In this document: in pieces, positions 5,456-13,763 of the stretch | Layout of the letters: each line of letters begins with the position of its first letter | Numbering within the stretch: position 1 is the stretch's first letter | Source of the DNA: an uncultured Granulicatella sp. | Lineage (GTDB): Bacteria; Bacillota; Bacilli; Lactobacillales; Aerococcaceae | Direction of reading: 5' to 3' | NCBI GenBank assembly: GCA_934193545.1 | Contig: CAKPVL010000032.1 | Location: forward strand, 1 to 16,321 | Length of the DNA stretch: 16,321 nt | Notes under the pieces: model-generated | Seen by the model: only the letters and a program-made list of their open reading frames with translations | What the model was told of the DNA's origin: nothing | Databases searched by the model: none | Made by a program: the position numbers and the translations under genes

Positions 5456-6449
5456 ATTTACAGGGACAAGTTGTTAAATGGTCGTTTACCATACCAACAG
5501 ATTGCATAAATGAGTAGACAATCGTTGGTCCGACAAACTTAAAACCTTCTTTGAGAAGAGCGTTGCGGAACTTTTCAGCAAGGGACGTAAAGGCTGGAAC
5601 TTCTGCCATTGTAGTGTATTCATTGATGATGGGTTTGTTGTCAACAAAGCTCCAACAGAAAGAGTCAAAGCTACCATACTTTTCTTGGATAGCAAGAATT
5701 GCTTTGGCGTTGGCGATAGCGGCACGAATCTTCAGTTGATTACGGATAATGCCTTCGTTTTTAAGAAGAGATTGGACTTTAGCTTCGTCATAATTCGCAA
5801 TCGTTTGGATATCGAAATCGTCAAAAGCTTCTCTGAAGTTTTCGCGCTTATTGAGAATCGTAGCCCAGCTAAGTCCTGCTTGCATCGTTTCTAGTGTGAG
5901 ACGTTCGAAGAGAGCTTGGTCATCGTGGCAAGGGACACCCCATTCGTTATCGTGGTAATCCATCATCTTTTGTGAGTGATAAGCCCAAGCACATTTTTCA
6001 GGGGTCTGTGGCCAACCAAATTCAGAAAGAGGATTGCCTGTGTGATAGTTTTCGAGAGCGACCTTATTGAACTCTGAAATCTTCTCAGGGAGTTTTGATA
6101 AGGAGAACCATTTGAATTCTTCAATCTTCTCGGGTTCACCGTTATGAATTTCAAAGTGAGGAAGTTTTTCAACGTCTACTTGGAAATAAAAATAGAAATA
6201 ATCATGTTCGTCAAAATGCATATGAAGTGTCGTGTAAAAGGTAAGGGCGCTTGAAGGGATTTCGAGGCCGATTTCTTCACGCGTTTCACGTAGGGCAGCT
6301 TGTGTAATAGATTCATTGGCTTCGATATGCCCGCTGACAGTTGCGTCATAATAGCCGTCCATAAATCCTGTATTCATTCGTTTTTGAAGGAGTACCTTTT
6401 TTCCTTTTGTAAAGAAGAGAAAGACGGCACTTCTGGTTAAATGTCTCAT
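5454..6449 (-). CDS. tag: Nudix hydrolase fused to DNA-3-methyladenine glycosylase I (Tag)
   Basis: Two enzymes in one 331-residue chain. Residues about 1-140 are a Nudix domain with a complete Nudix box: G40, E46, then RETREEIGL at 54-62. It would hydrolyse a nucleoside diphosphate derivative; the substrate cannot be read from sequence. Residues about 150-331 are Tag, which excises 3-methyladenine from alkylated DNA. They show CAWAYH (C153), DYHDNEWGVP (H166), the active-site region LETMQAGLSWATILNKRENF with E187 at the catalytic-glutamate position, and the zinc-site tail DHLTTCPC (H324, C328). I place the start at 6449: GAGGTGAC lies just upstream of that ATG. An in-frame ATG at 6479 has no ribosome binding site. 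The gene is convergent with the Imm51-like gene and divergent from the carboxypeptidase. Confidence 0.9.
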   Translation of the reverse strand: MRHLTRSAVFLFFTKGKKVLLQKRMNTGFMDGYYDATVSGHIEANESITQAALRETREEIGLEIPSSALTFYTTLHMHFDEHDYFYFYFQVDVEKLPHFEIHNGEPEKIEEFKWFSLSKLPEKISEFNKVALENYHTGNPLSEFGWPQTPEKCAWAYHSQKMMDYHDNEWGVPCHDDQALFERLTLETMQAGLSWATILNKRENFREAFDDFDIQTIANYDEAKVQSLLKNEGIIRNQLKIRAAIANAKAILAIQEKYGSFDSFCWSFVDNKPIINEYTTMAEVPAFTSLAEKFRNALLKEGFKFVGPTIVYSFMQSVGMVNDHLTTCPCK

Positions 6450-6518
6450 ATTGTCACCTCTAGTTCTAAGAGTAGTCATTTTTCGAAGAAATGTAAAGAT
6501 TTTTTAATATGGAAAGCA

Positions 6519-6547
6519 TTGAAGTTTTGGAAAGGATTTCATATGAT
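6519..6547 (+). promoter_or_regulatory. Likely promoter of the D-Ala-D-Ala carboxypeptidase gene
   Basis: TTGAAG (6519-6524) and TATGAT (6542-6547) are 17 bases apart, 24 bases before the start codon at 6572. The 122-base divergent gap must also hold the promoter of the minus-strand Nudix-Tag gene, for which I see only a weak candidate: minus-strand TTTACA at 6492-6497 with a poor -10. Confidence 0.5.
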
Positions 6548-6571
6548 GATAGTAAGACATTAGGAGGAAAA

Positions 6572-7942
6572 ATGGTGAAAAAATTATTCAAAATTGCAAT
6601 GAGTTGTGTGGTGCTCACTGGGATGTTGGCGCCTATAACAACCGTACTTGCACAAGAATCAAGTATTACGATTACGAAGAATGAGGGGAACTCTGTAACA
6701 GAAGCCGACACGCCTAAAGGAGACATCGTCGTAAACCTCTCGAATGGAGAGATTCTATTTCAAGAAAATCCAGATAATATAGTGGATCCGGCGAGTCTGA
6801 GTAAACTCATGACCATCTTTATGGTGTATGACGCGATTAAGAGCGGCAAAATTAAGCTGGAGGATAAGGTCGTTGCGACAAAGAACGACCAAGCTATTTC
6901 GAACTTAACAAACCTTAGCAATTCGCCCATTGTAGCTGGAGTGGAATATCCAGTAAGCGAGCTGATTAAGATGGCGCTTCTTCCTTCATCAAACGCTGCA
7001 GTGCTAATGTTAGCAAATTTAATTAATCCAAACACGGATAATTATGTGGATTTAATCAATCAAAAGGCGAAAGAACTAGGGATGACCAATACCAAGTTTG
7101 TTGGAGCATCGGGTGCAGTCACGAAGGATTTTGAAGGACTCTATACAGTACAACGATATCCTTCAAACGAGACGAACCAGTCAACGGCTAGAGATTTAGC
7201 GAAGATGGTTGTGGCGATGATAAAGGCGCATCCAGAAATAACAGAAATTACGAAGAATAAAGAATTGACCGTTATGAGTGGGACTCCGTATACCAAAACG
7301 ATTACCAATACAAACCATTCGGTGGAAGGAGACTTGTTGGCGTTTCCTGGAATCGTTGGGCTGAAGACCGGTACAAGTGAAAGAGACGGATTTAATTATA
7401 TCGGCATATATAAGAAAGATGGTGTAGAGCTGGTTGAGGTGATTCTAGGAGTCGGACAATTCGCGGATCATCACGGAGAATATAATCGTCATAAAATTGG
7501 GAATGCATTATTGCAGTACATTTTTAAAAACTTTGAGCATAAGACATTGTTCAATCCAGGAACTCAGACCATTGATGGACAAAAGGTGACGCTGGAGCAT
7601 ACAGTCGATGTGTTTGTAGAAAAAGGCAAAGAGCCGGCAGTGACACTCGATGGCAATACATTGAAGGTTCAAACAAACTACGGAACTTTGTATGATTCAG
7701 AATACACGGTGAAAGTGGAACAAGCCGCAAGCGATGCAGAAGAATCTACTTATATTGAAACGACGCAAAATGAAGAGAAGTTGCCTAAAAGAATTATAGA
7801 AGGATTGCTGCGATTTCTACTTAGAGTGCCATTCCTTGTATGGCTAGCAGTACTAGGGCTTCTGTTTGTTTTAGTAATGATTTTTAATATGAAGAAGAAA
7901 ATTAAGAGAAGAAAAACTAGGACTAATAGAAGAGGGAGGTAG
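6572..7942 (+). CDS. dacA: Serine-type D-alanyl-D-alanine carboxypeptidase (low-molecular-mass PBP)
   Basis: A 456-residue penicillin-binding protein that trims the terminal D-alanine from peptidoglycan stem peptides outside the membrane. The N-terminus is a Sec signal peptide (VKKLFKIAMSCVVL...) with likely cleavage after VLA at residue 27. The three active-site motifs are all present: S75-L-S-K78 (DPASLSKLM), S139-S-N141 (LLPSSNAAV) and K265-T-G (GLKTGTSE). After the catalytic domain comes a beta-rich stretch (about residues 310-390). Then follow a hydrophobic anchor near 415-437 (VPFLVWLAVLGLLFVLVMI) and a very basic tail. I chose ATG 6572 because AGGAGG (6562-6567) precedes it and the product then starts as a signal peptide. 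The frame is open further back to 6509, which would bury the signal. The spacer is short (4 bases), so GTG at 6575 is an alternative. Confidence 0.93.
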   Translation: MVKKLFKIAMSCVVLTGMLAPITTVLAQESSITITKNEGNSVTEADTPKGDIVVNLSNGEILFQENPDNIVDPASLSKLMTIFMVYDAIKSGKIKLEDKVVATKNDQAISNLTNLSNSPIVAGVEYPVSELIKMALLPSSNAAVLMLANLINPNTDNYVDLINQKAKELGMTNTKFVGASGAVTKDFEGLYTVQRYPSNETNQSTARDLAKMVVAMIKAHPEITEITKNKELTVMSGTPYTKTITNTNHSVEGDLLAFPGIVGLKTGTSERDGFNYIGIYKKDGVELVEVILGVGQFADHHGEYNRHKIGNALLQYIFKNFEHKTLFNPGTQTIDGQKVTLEHTVDVFVEKGKEPAVTLDGNTLKVQTNYGTLYDSEYTVKVEQAASDAEESTYIETTQNEEKLPKRIIEGLLRFLLRVPFLVWLAVLGLLFVLVMIFNMKKKIKRRKTRTNRRGR

Positions 7943-8251
7943 AAAACTGTATTAGTCTAGGAATAAATCTGTATTAAATTGACGGAAAAACACAGTCCGT
8001 ATGATGAAAATAAATGAAAACACCAGATGTTGTATTCATATTTTGTTCACAATTGAATTGTCAGAATTTTGAGTAATCAATTCACAAGGAAATTGTAACA
8101 AGATTGTAAAGGGATTCAGATGTAAATAGTTGGAAAATCCAATTAGATATGGTAATATGTTTAGCTGAATAAGGGTGAAAAAATTTCCTGTTCAGTGAAA
8201 ATTCACAAATTATCGAAGTAGAAAATAATAAAATAAGAAAAGAGGTAGAAG
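7943..8251 (+). promoter_or_regulatory. AT-rich intergenic leader with adhesin promoter
   Basis: This 309-base gap has no gene. An extended promoter is clear: TTGGAA (8130-8135), 17 bases, then TG-G-TAATAT with the -10 at 8153-8158. This gives an 85- to 90-base leader before the adhesin start at 8252. The ribosome binding site is AAAGAGG just before 8246. Upstream are several related short words (AATTCACAA, AATTGTAA, CAATTGAATTG) between 8045 and 8110 that could bind a regulator. I see no convincing terminator after the carboxypeptidase gene; ACGGA/TCCGT near 7981-7999 is only a 5-bp stem without a T run. Confidence 0.6.
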
Positions 8252-11200
8252 ATGTTTAGTTCAAAAAATATTCAAATGAATGAGCGTAAAAATGGTTCTA
8301 AAGTAACACGTTACGCCATCAAGAAATTAAGCATGGGTACAGCATCAGTAGCTGTAGCATTAGGATTTATGTTTGTACAAGGTCAAACAATTGTACACGC
8401 GGACACTGTTGAAGCAACATCAGCAGAAACAACAGCAAAACCTGCAGAAGAGAAGAAAGATACTGTCGAAGACGACAAAGCAGTTTATGAAGTTGCTGTA
8501 GAAAAAGGTGAAGCAACAACTGCAGCTGAAGGAGTAACTCCAGCAGAAAAAACTGAAGAAACAACTGCGGCAGCTGAAAAGAAAGAAGAAACAACAGCCG
8601 CAACAGAGAAAGCAGAAGAAACAACTGCTGCTCCAGAGAAAAAAGAAGAAACTACAGTAGCTGAAGAAAACAAACCACGTACTCGTTCAAGACGTGCAGT
8701 TGCTGAAGGTGAAGCAGCGACTGCAAGCGACGACACTGTCGGAGAAGACGTTGTAGATGCAACTTCAACTCCAAAAGTTGAAAAACCTGGTTTTACACCA
8801 AAAATCTTAGCAGAACAATTATTAAAACAAGTTTCTTGGTTAGACTTCGGTGATAAAGCAAACTGGACAGGTGCTGAAACAACAGCGGATGGACACTTAG
8901 CATTAACAGTAGGCGCAACTTATACAAAAGAAGTGATGCCTGGTTATATTGTTAAAATTAAAGTGAAATCATTAAAACCATTCCAAGCAACAGAAATTTA
9001 TAAAAAACGTATGGAAGAGCAAGGTGCTACAGCTGAAGAAAAAGCGACTTACGATCCAAATGCAAAAAATGGTTATATTAACTCAATTACAAACCCAAAA
9101 ACAAATGCTGCTTTTAAAAATAAAGAAGAAGCACGCGTAATCGCCGACCCTCAAAACCGTTGGACTGAAATTCGTCAAGAAGGAATTGATACAGGAACGA
9201 AGAGTACAACGATTTCTTCTGAATTCGATGGAGGGAATATTGGGGTACAATTTGATATTTCAGCAACTTATAACGGTAAAGCTGTAAAACCAGCGATTGT
9301 TATGGCCGATGGTGAATCTGCAAACCCAGGGGAATTAGCATTATTCACAACGAACGGTTCAGGATGGCAACATATCGGGGAATGGTTAAAAAATAATAAC
9401 AAAAATACTAAAAACTATGTTCCTCAAGATACAAATCACTTATTTGATCCTGCAAATAATTATAGTCGTTCAAAACCTGTTAACGTAGAAGGAGTAAATA
9501 TTACTGGTCAAAACTTAGAGCTTTTACGTAAAGCAACAGCCGTTGGTGAAGAAGGAAAAACTGTAGCATGGAAATACTATGGTAACCCAGATAAAACAAC
9601 TGGTGGTTTAGGAACAGGAGTATTTGGTCCTAACGTTTCTTCAAGCACAATTGCTGTACCAATGGTAATGACACGAGGTGCTTCTGAAATTGGATTATAT
9701 ATCGCATCTTCAGGTAAACAATCAGCAATGCTTGGTTTCTTACCATTAGATGAAGGGGATGCTCCAGATTCATACGGAATGGCAACTCACGCGATGAACC
9801 AAGTCAATGGGGTAACAGGCGCAGCCGTTAACCAACCTTACCTTGGGGACACTCGTCCAGATATGGATGAAAACTTAGAGCGTACAGACTGGAAAGGTGA
9901 CGACAAGGACGGTACAGGCGATGAAGGTATCGACCAAATCTTACCAACAGACTTAAAAGGCAATACAAATGGAATGATCGCATTAGATCGTACACGTCCA
10001 GGGAACTACACGTTAACAGTACAAGCAAACACTGGTGGAGCTCCTGAAGCTTATATTTACGGATGGGTTGACTTTAACCAAAATGGTAAATTTGACGATA
10101 ACGAACGCTCTGAAAAAGCAACAATTACTAAAGATGGAAATGTAACATTACAATTTAATAACGGACCAATCTTAAGCGATCTTCAATTAGATAAATTAGG
10201 CGTGCGTGTTCGTGTATCTACTTATGCTCCAGATATTGAAAGCCCAACAGGTATGTCAATGTCAGGGGAAGTAGAAGACTTTGAAACACAAGTAATCTTC
10301 CCACCAAAAGGAAGCAAAAAAGAAACTACAAACCTACAAGGCGTGAAACAAACTGCAACAGTTGAATTCACAGCTCAAGGTAAACAACGTTACTCAAGAA
10401 CTGAAGATGCAGTGATTGATGAAACGGTTGAACCATTTATCGTTGACGAAAATGGTCAAAAAGTTCAATTAGACGCTGAAGGTTACTATGTTGTAAACGG
10501 TGAAGGCAAATACCGTGTAACAGGTGCTGGTAAAGACGTTAATGTAGAATTCATTCCAGAAAACGGCTTTGTTGGAACTGCAACAGGTATTACAATTCGT
10601 CGTCTTGACAACAATGCTGTAGATACTGGTTGGAATACAAAAGATAATTCTCAACCTGTTATCAGTGATCAAACAAACACAATGGATGGTCGCTACATCC
10701 CAACAGTAACTCCATTGTCTGACGAAGTAACTACTGAAGATTTACAAGGGTTAGAACACGACAAACAACTTACATTCACAAATGGAGCAGGCGAAGTAAA
10801 ACCTTCTGCTGCAACACCAATGGTGATTGTGAATCCGGAAACGGGTGGGCTCATTGGTAATGAAGCTCCAGCGATGAAGGATGGTAAGGTAGTTGGATTA
10901 TATGAGATTGATCCAATAAATGGAACGGTGAAATTTACGCCAAATAAAGACTTTATTGGAACTCCAGATCCAATCTTAATCCAAGTGGTGGACGAAGCGA
11001 CTGGCCGTTCTTTAGCCGGAATTAAATACACTCCAACTGTAAATCCTGTAACTCCAGTCGGTGAAAACAAAGAAACAACTGGTAAACAAGGACAACCACA
11101 ATCTGAAACAGTAACATTCAAACAACAAGATGGAGCAGAAACAAAAGTTCCTATGGTTGTGAACGCTGAGAACCCAGCGAAATTCATCGACCCAGCAACT

Positions 11201-13618
11201 GGTGAACCAACTGATGCGACTGAATTACCAGCAATGAAAGATGGTAAACAAGTAGGTACGTACACAATTGATCCAGCAACTGGTAAAGTAACATTTACAC
11301 CAAACAAAGACTTCGTGGGAACTCCAGATGCAATCTCTGTTCAAGCAAAAGATGCAAACGGAACTCCAGCGACAGCTACTTACACACCAACAGTTACTCC
11401 AGTAACTCCAACTGGTGAAGATAAGACTACAACTGGTAAACAAGGACAAGTTCAAAAAGAAACTGTTAAATTCACTGAAGGTGACTCTGAAGTACCAATG
11501 AAGATTGATGCTGATCAACCAGCTAAATTCATTGACCCAGCAACTGGTGAACCAACAGACGCAACTGAATTACCAGCGATGAAAGATGGTAAACAAGTTG
11601 GTACTTACAAACTTGATCCATTAACAGGTGAAGTAACATTCACGCCTAATAAAGACTTCGTAGGAACTCCAGATGGAATCACTGTTCAAGCGAAAGACGC
11701 GAACGGAACTCCAGCGACAGCTAAGTACACACCAACAGTTACAGCCGTAACACCAACTGGTGAAGATAAGACTACAACTGGTAAACAAGGACAAATTCAA
11801 AAAGAAACTCCTAAGTTTACTGAAGGCGACTCTGATGTACCAATGAAGATTGATGCTGATCAACCAGCTAAATTCATTGATCCAGCTACAGGCGAACCAA
11901 CAGATGAAACAACATTACCAGCAATGAAAGATGGTAAACAAGTTGGTACTTACACAATTGATCCAACAACAGGTGAAGTAACATTCACTCCAAATAAAGA
12001 CTTTGTTGGAACTCCAGATGGAATTACTGTTCAAGCAAAAGATGCGAACGGAACTCCAGCGACAGCTAAGTACACACCAACAGTAACAGCTGTAACACCA
12101 ACAGCAGAAGATGTGACATCAACAGGTAAACAAGGACAAGTTCAAAAAGAAACTCCTAAATTTACTGAAGGTGATTCTGATGTACCAATGAAGATCGACG
12201 CTGAACAACCAGCTAAATTCATTGACCCTGCAACAGGTGAACCAACTGATGAAACAACATTACCAGCTATGAAAGATGGTAAACAAGTTGGTACTTACAC
12301 AATTGATCCAACAACTGGTGAAGTAACATTCACACCAAACAAAGACTTTGTTGGAACTCCAGATGCAATCACTGTTCAAGCCAAAGACGCGAACGGTACT
12401 GCTGTAACAGCAACATACACACCAACAGTTACACCAGTAACTCCAACAGGTGAAGATGTTGAATCAACAGGTAAACAAGGACAAGAACAAAAACAAACAC
12501 CTAAGTTCACTGAAGGTGACGAAGTAGCTCCGATTACAATTAACGCTGATCAACCAGCTAAATTCATCGACCCAGCTACAGGCGAACCAACAGATGCAAC
12601 AACATTACCAGCGATGAAAGATGGTAAACAAGTGGGTACTTATACAATCGACCCATTAACAGGTGAAGTAACGTTCACGCCTAATAAAGATTTCGTAGGT
12701 ACACCAGATGGAATTACTGTTCAAGCGAAAGACGCGAACGGAACTCCAGCAACTGCGAAATACACACCAACAGTTACTCCAGTAACTCCATCTTCAGAAG
12801 ATGTGGAATCAACTGGAAAACAAGGACAAGAACAAAAACAAACACCTAAGTTCACTGAAGGTGATCCAGTAGCACCAATCACAATTAACGCTGATCAACC
12901 AGCTAAATTCATTGATCCAACTACAGGCGAACCAACAGACGCAACTGAATTACCAGCGATGAAAGATGGTAAACAAGTGGGTACTTATACAATCGACCCA
13001 TTAACAGGTGAAGTAACGTTCAAACCTAATAAAGACTTTGTTGGAACTCCAGACGGCATTACTGTTCAAGCAAAAGACGCAAACGGAACTCCAGTAACTG
13101 CGAAATACACACCAACTGTTACTCCAGTAACACCAACTGCAGAAGATGCAGCAACTACTGATGTTCAAGGTAAGACACAAACAGCGAAACCTAAATTCAC
13201 TGAAGGTGACTCTGATGTGCCACTTGATGACACAGTACCTGCGACATTCGAAGATGGATCAACTACAAAAGTGATTCCTGGTGTCGGAACATTTACAGTA
13301 GCTCCAGACGGAACAATTACATTTGTTCCAGAACCAAACTTTACTGGTGTTGCTCCAGCTGTAACAATTCAACGTGTTGACGTGAACGGTACAGTTGTGA
13401 AAGCAAACTATGTTGCAACAGTTACACCAGCTCCTGCTAAACCAGTAGAAGTTGAACCAACTACAACAACACCAGAACCAGCTAAACCACAACAAGAATT
13501 ACCAAACACTGGTACAAGCGATGAATACGGAGTATTTAGTGCAGCAGCATTAAGTATCCTAGCATCAGTAGGTTTAGTAGCTACATCTCGTAAAAAAGAT
13601 GAAGAGCAAGAAGCTTAA
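8252..13618 (+). CDS. CshA-like fibrillar surface adhesin, LPxTG-anchored
   Basis: A 1788-residue wall-anchored protein. Residues 1-50 are a YSIRK-like signal (RYAIKKLSMGTASVAVALGF, likely cut after VHA). A Glu/Thr/Ala-rich segment with four 10-residue repeats follows (101-140). Then comes a non-repetitive region resembling the ligand-binding part of CshA (about 170-530, including SWLDFGDKANWTG). A GEVED-type domain follows (about 530-680, GWVDFNQNGKFDDNE and SGEVEDF at 671-677). Nine CshA-type repeats begin near residue 694: two or three diverged, five of exactly 115 residues (1062-1636), and a shortened last one. A Pro/Thr/Glu wall-spanning linker, LPNTG (1750-1754), a hydrophobic segment and a basic tail complete a sortase A sorting signal. 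CshA of Streptococcus gordonii forms fibrils binding fibronectin and other bacteria; the same role here is inferred. It is monocistronic between a promoter and a terminator. Confidence 0.92.
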   Translation: MFSSKNIQMNERKNGSKVTRYAIKKLSMGTASVAVALGFMFVQGQTIVHADTVEATSAETTAKPAEEKKDTVEDDKAVYEVAVEKGEATTAAEGVTPAEKTEETTAAAEKKEETTAATEKAEETTAAPEKKEETTVAEENKPRTRSRRAVAEGEAATASDDTVGEDVVDATSTPKVEKPGFTPKILAEQLLKQVSWLDFGDKANWTGAETTADGHLALTVGATYTKEVMPGYIVKIKVKSLKPFQATEIYKKRMEEQGATAEEKATYDPNAKNGYINSITNPKTNAAFKNKEEARVIADPQNRWTEIRQEGIDTGTKSTTISSEFDGGNIGVQFDISATYNGKAVKPAIVMADGESANPGELALFTTNGSGWQHIGEWLKNNNKNTKNYVPQDTNHLFDPANNYSRSKPVNVEGVNITGQNLELLRKATAVGEEGKTVAWKYYGNPDKTTGGLGTGVFGPNVSSSTIAVPMVMTRGASEIGLYIASSGKQSAMLGFLPLDEGDAPDSYGMATHAMNQVNGVTGAAVNQPYLGDTRPDMDENLERTDWKGDDKDGTGDEGIDQILPTDLKGNTNGMIALDRTRPGNYTLTVQANTGGAPEAYIYGWVDFNQNGKFDDNERSEKATITKDGNVTLQFNNGPILSDLQLDKLGVRVRVSTYAPDIESPTGMSMSGEVEDFETQVIFPPKGSKKETTNLQGVKQTATVEFTAQGKQRYSRTEDAVIDETVEPFIVDENGQKVQLDAEGYYVVNGEGKYRVTGAGKDVNVEFIPENGFVGTATGITIRRLDNNAVDTGWNTKDNSQPVISDQTNTMDGRYIPTVTPLSDEVTTEDLQGLEHDKQLTFTNGAGEVKPSAATPMVIVNPETGGLIGNEAPAMKDGKVVGLYEIDPINGTVKFTPNKDFIGTPDPILIQVVDEATGRSLAGIKYTPTVNPVTPVGENKETTGKQGQPQSETVTFKQQDGAETKVPMVVNAENPAKFIDPATGEPTDATELPAMKDGKQVGTYTIDPATGKVTFTPNKDFVGTPDAISVQAKDANGTPATATYTPTVTPVTPTGEDKTTTGKQGQVQKETVKFTEGDSEVPMKIDADQPAKFIDPATGEPTDATELPAMKDGKQVGTYKLDPLTGEVTFTPNKDFVGTPDGITVQAKDANGTPATAKYTPTVTAVTPTGEDKTTTGKQGQIQKETPKFTEGDSDVPMKIDADQPAKFIDPATGEPTDETTLPAMKDGKQVGTYTIDPTTGEVTFTPNKDFVGTPDGITVQAKDANGTPATAKYTPTVTAVTPTAEDVTSTGKQGQVQKETPKFTEGDSDVPMKIDAEQPAKFIDPATGEPTDETTLPAMKDGKQVGTYTIDPTTGEVTFTPNKDFVGTPDAITVQAKDANGTAVTATYTPTVTPVTPTGEDVESTGKQGQEQKQTPKFTEGDEVAPITINADQPAKFIDPATGEPTDATTLPAMKDGKQVGTYTIDPLTGEVTFTPNKDFVGTPDGITVQAKDANGTPATAKYTPTVTPVTPSSEDVESTGKQGQEQKQTPKFTEGDPVAPITINADQPAKFIDPTTGEPTDATELPAMKDGKQVGTYTIDPLTGEVTFKPNKDFVGTPDGITVQAKDANGTPVTAKYTPTVTPVTPTAEDAATTDVQGKTQTAKPKFTEGDSDVPLDDTVPATFEDGSTTKVIPGVGTFTVAPDGTITFVPEPNFTGVAPAVTIQRVDVNGTVVKANYVATVTPAPAKPVEVEPTTTTPEPAKPQQELPNTGTSDEYGVFSAAALSILASVGLVATSRKKDEEQEA
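8552..8671 (+). repeat. Four 30-bp coding repeats in the adhesin N-terminal region
   Basis: Four consecutive 10-codon units read TEETTAAAEK, KEETTAATEK, AEETTAAPEK and KEETTVAEEN (residues 101-140). They lie between the signal peptide and the basic TRSRR stretch. The segment is probably disordered or helical and could vary in copy number between strains. Confidence 0.85.
11081..13159 (+). repeat. CshA-type repeat array with 345-bp period
   Basis: Units begin at the codons for GKQGQ: 11081 (354 bp), then 11435, 11780, 12125, 12470 and 12815, each exactly 345 bp. A shortened diverged unit starts at 13160 and ends near 13425. Two more diverged units precede the array (from about 10331 and 10739). 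Each unit contains QPAKFIDP, LPAMKDGKQVGTY, FTPNKDFVGTPD and YTPTVT. Units at 11435-12469 share MKIDA(D/E)QP, while those at 12470-13159 share EQKQTPKFTEGD and ITINADQP. This points to two rounds of local duplication. Confidence 0.95.
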
Positions 13619-13637
13619 TTTAAAACATTAAGAACAG

Positions 13638-13672
13638 CATGGGACTAGGGCAACCTAGCCCCATGTTTTTTT
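13638..13672 (+). terminator. Terminator of the first adhesin gene
   Basis: Stem CATGGGaCTAGG / CCTAGcCCCATG (13638-13649 and 13654-13665, one A-C mismatch) with a GCAA loop and a run of seven T. It begins 20 bases after the stop codon and separates the two adhesin genes. Confidence 0.9.
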
Positions 13673-13683
13673 AGTGAAATAAA

Positions 13684-13712
13684 TTGTAGAAATGCGTTGA
13701 ATACGATAAAAT
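13684..13712 (+). promoter_or_regulatory. Promoter of the second adhesin gene
   Basis: TTGTAG (13684-13689) and TAAAAT (13707-13712) are 17 bases apart, about 50 bases before the start codon. It lies right after the terminator of the upstream adhesin, so the paralogues appear to be separately transcribed. Confidence 0.55.
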
Positions 13713-13763
13713 TAAGAGATTAAGTCACTCAATTTATAAAGAATAAAAAGGAAGGAGGTAGCT

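Noticed and set aside
6509..6571. Upstream extension of the carboxypeptidase
   Set aside because: It includes the promoter and the AGGAGG site and would hide the signal peptide behind 21 extra residues.
8367..8736. Minus-strand ORFs rich in Leu or Ser/Val opposite the Glu/Thr/Ala-rich adhesin segment
   Set aside because: They arise from reading GAA/ACA/GCA codon runs on the other strand; no start signals or family features.
10693..11307. A 204-codon minus-strand ORF opposite the adhesin repeats (and similar ones at 11225-11518, 11621-11863, 13259-13495, 15735-16097, 16031-16294)
   Set aside because: They mirror the codon bias of repetitive plus-strand coding sequence, recur with the repeat units, and show low-complexity Cys/Trp/Phe-rich products without ribosome binding sites or family motifs.
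11081..13159. Regular repeats considered as a CRISPR array
   Set aside because: The period is 345 bp, the repeats are coding and in frame, and there are no short repeats separated by unique spacers.
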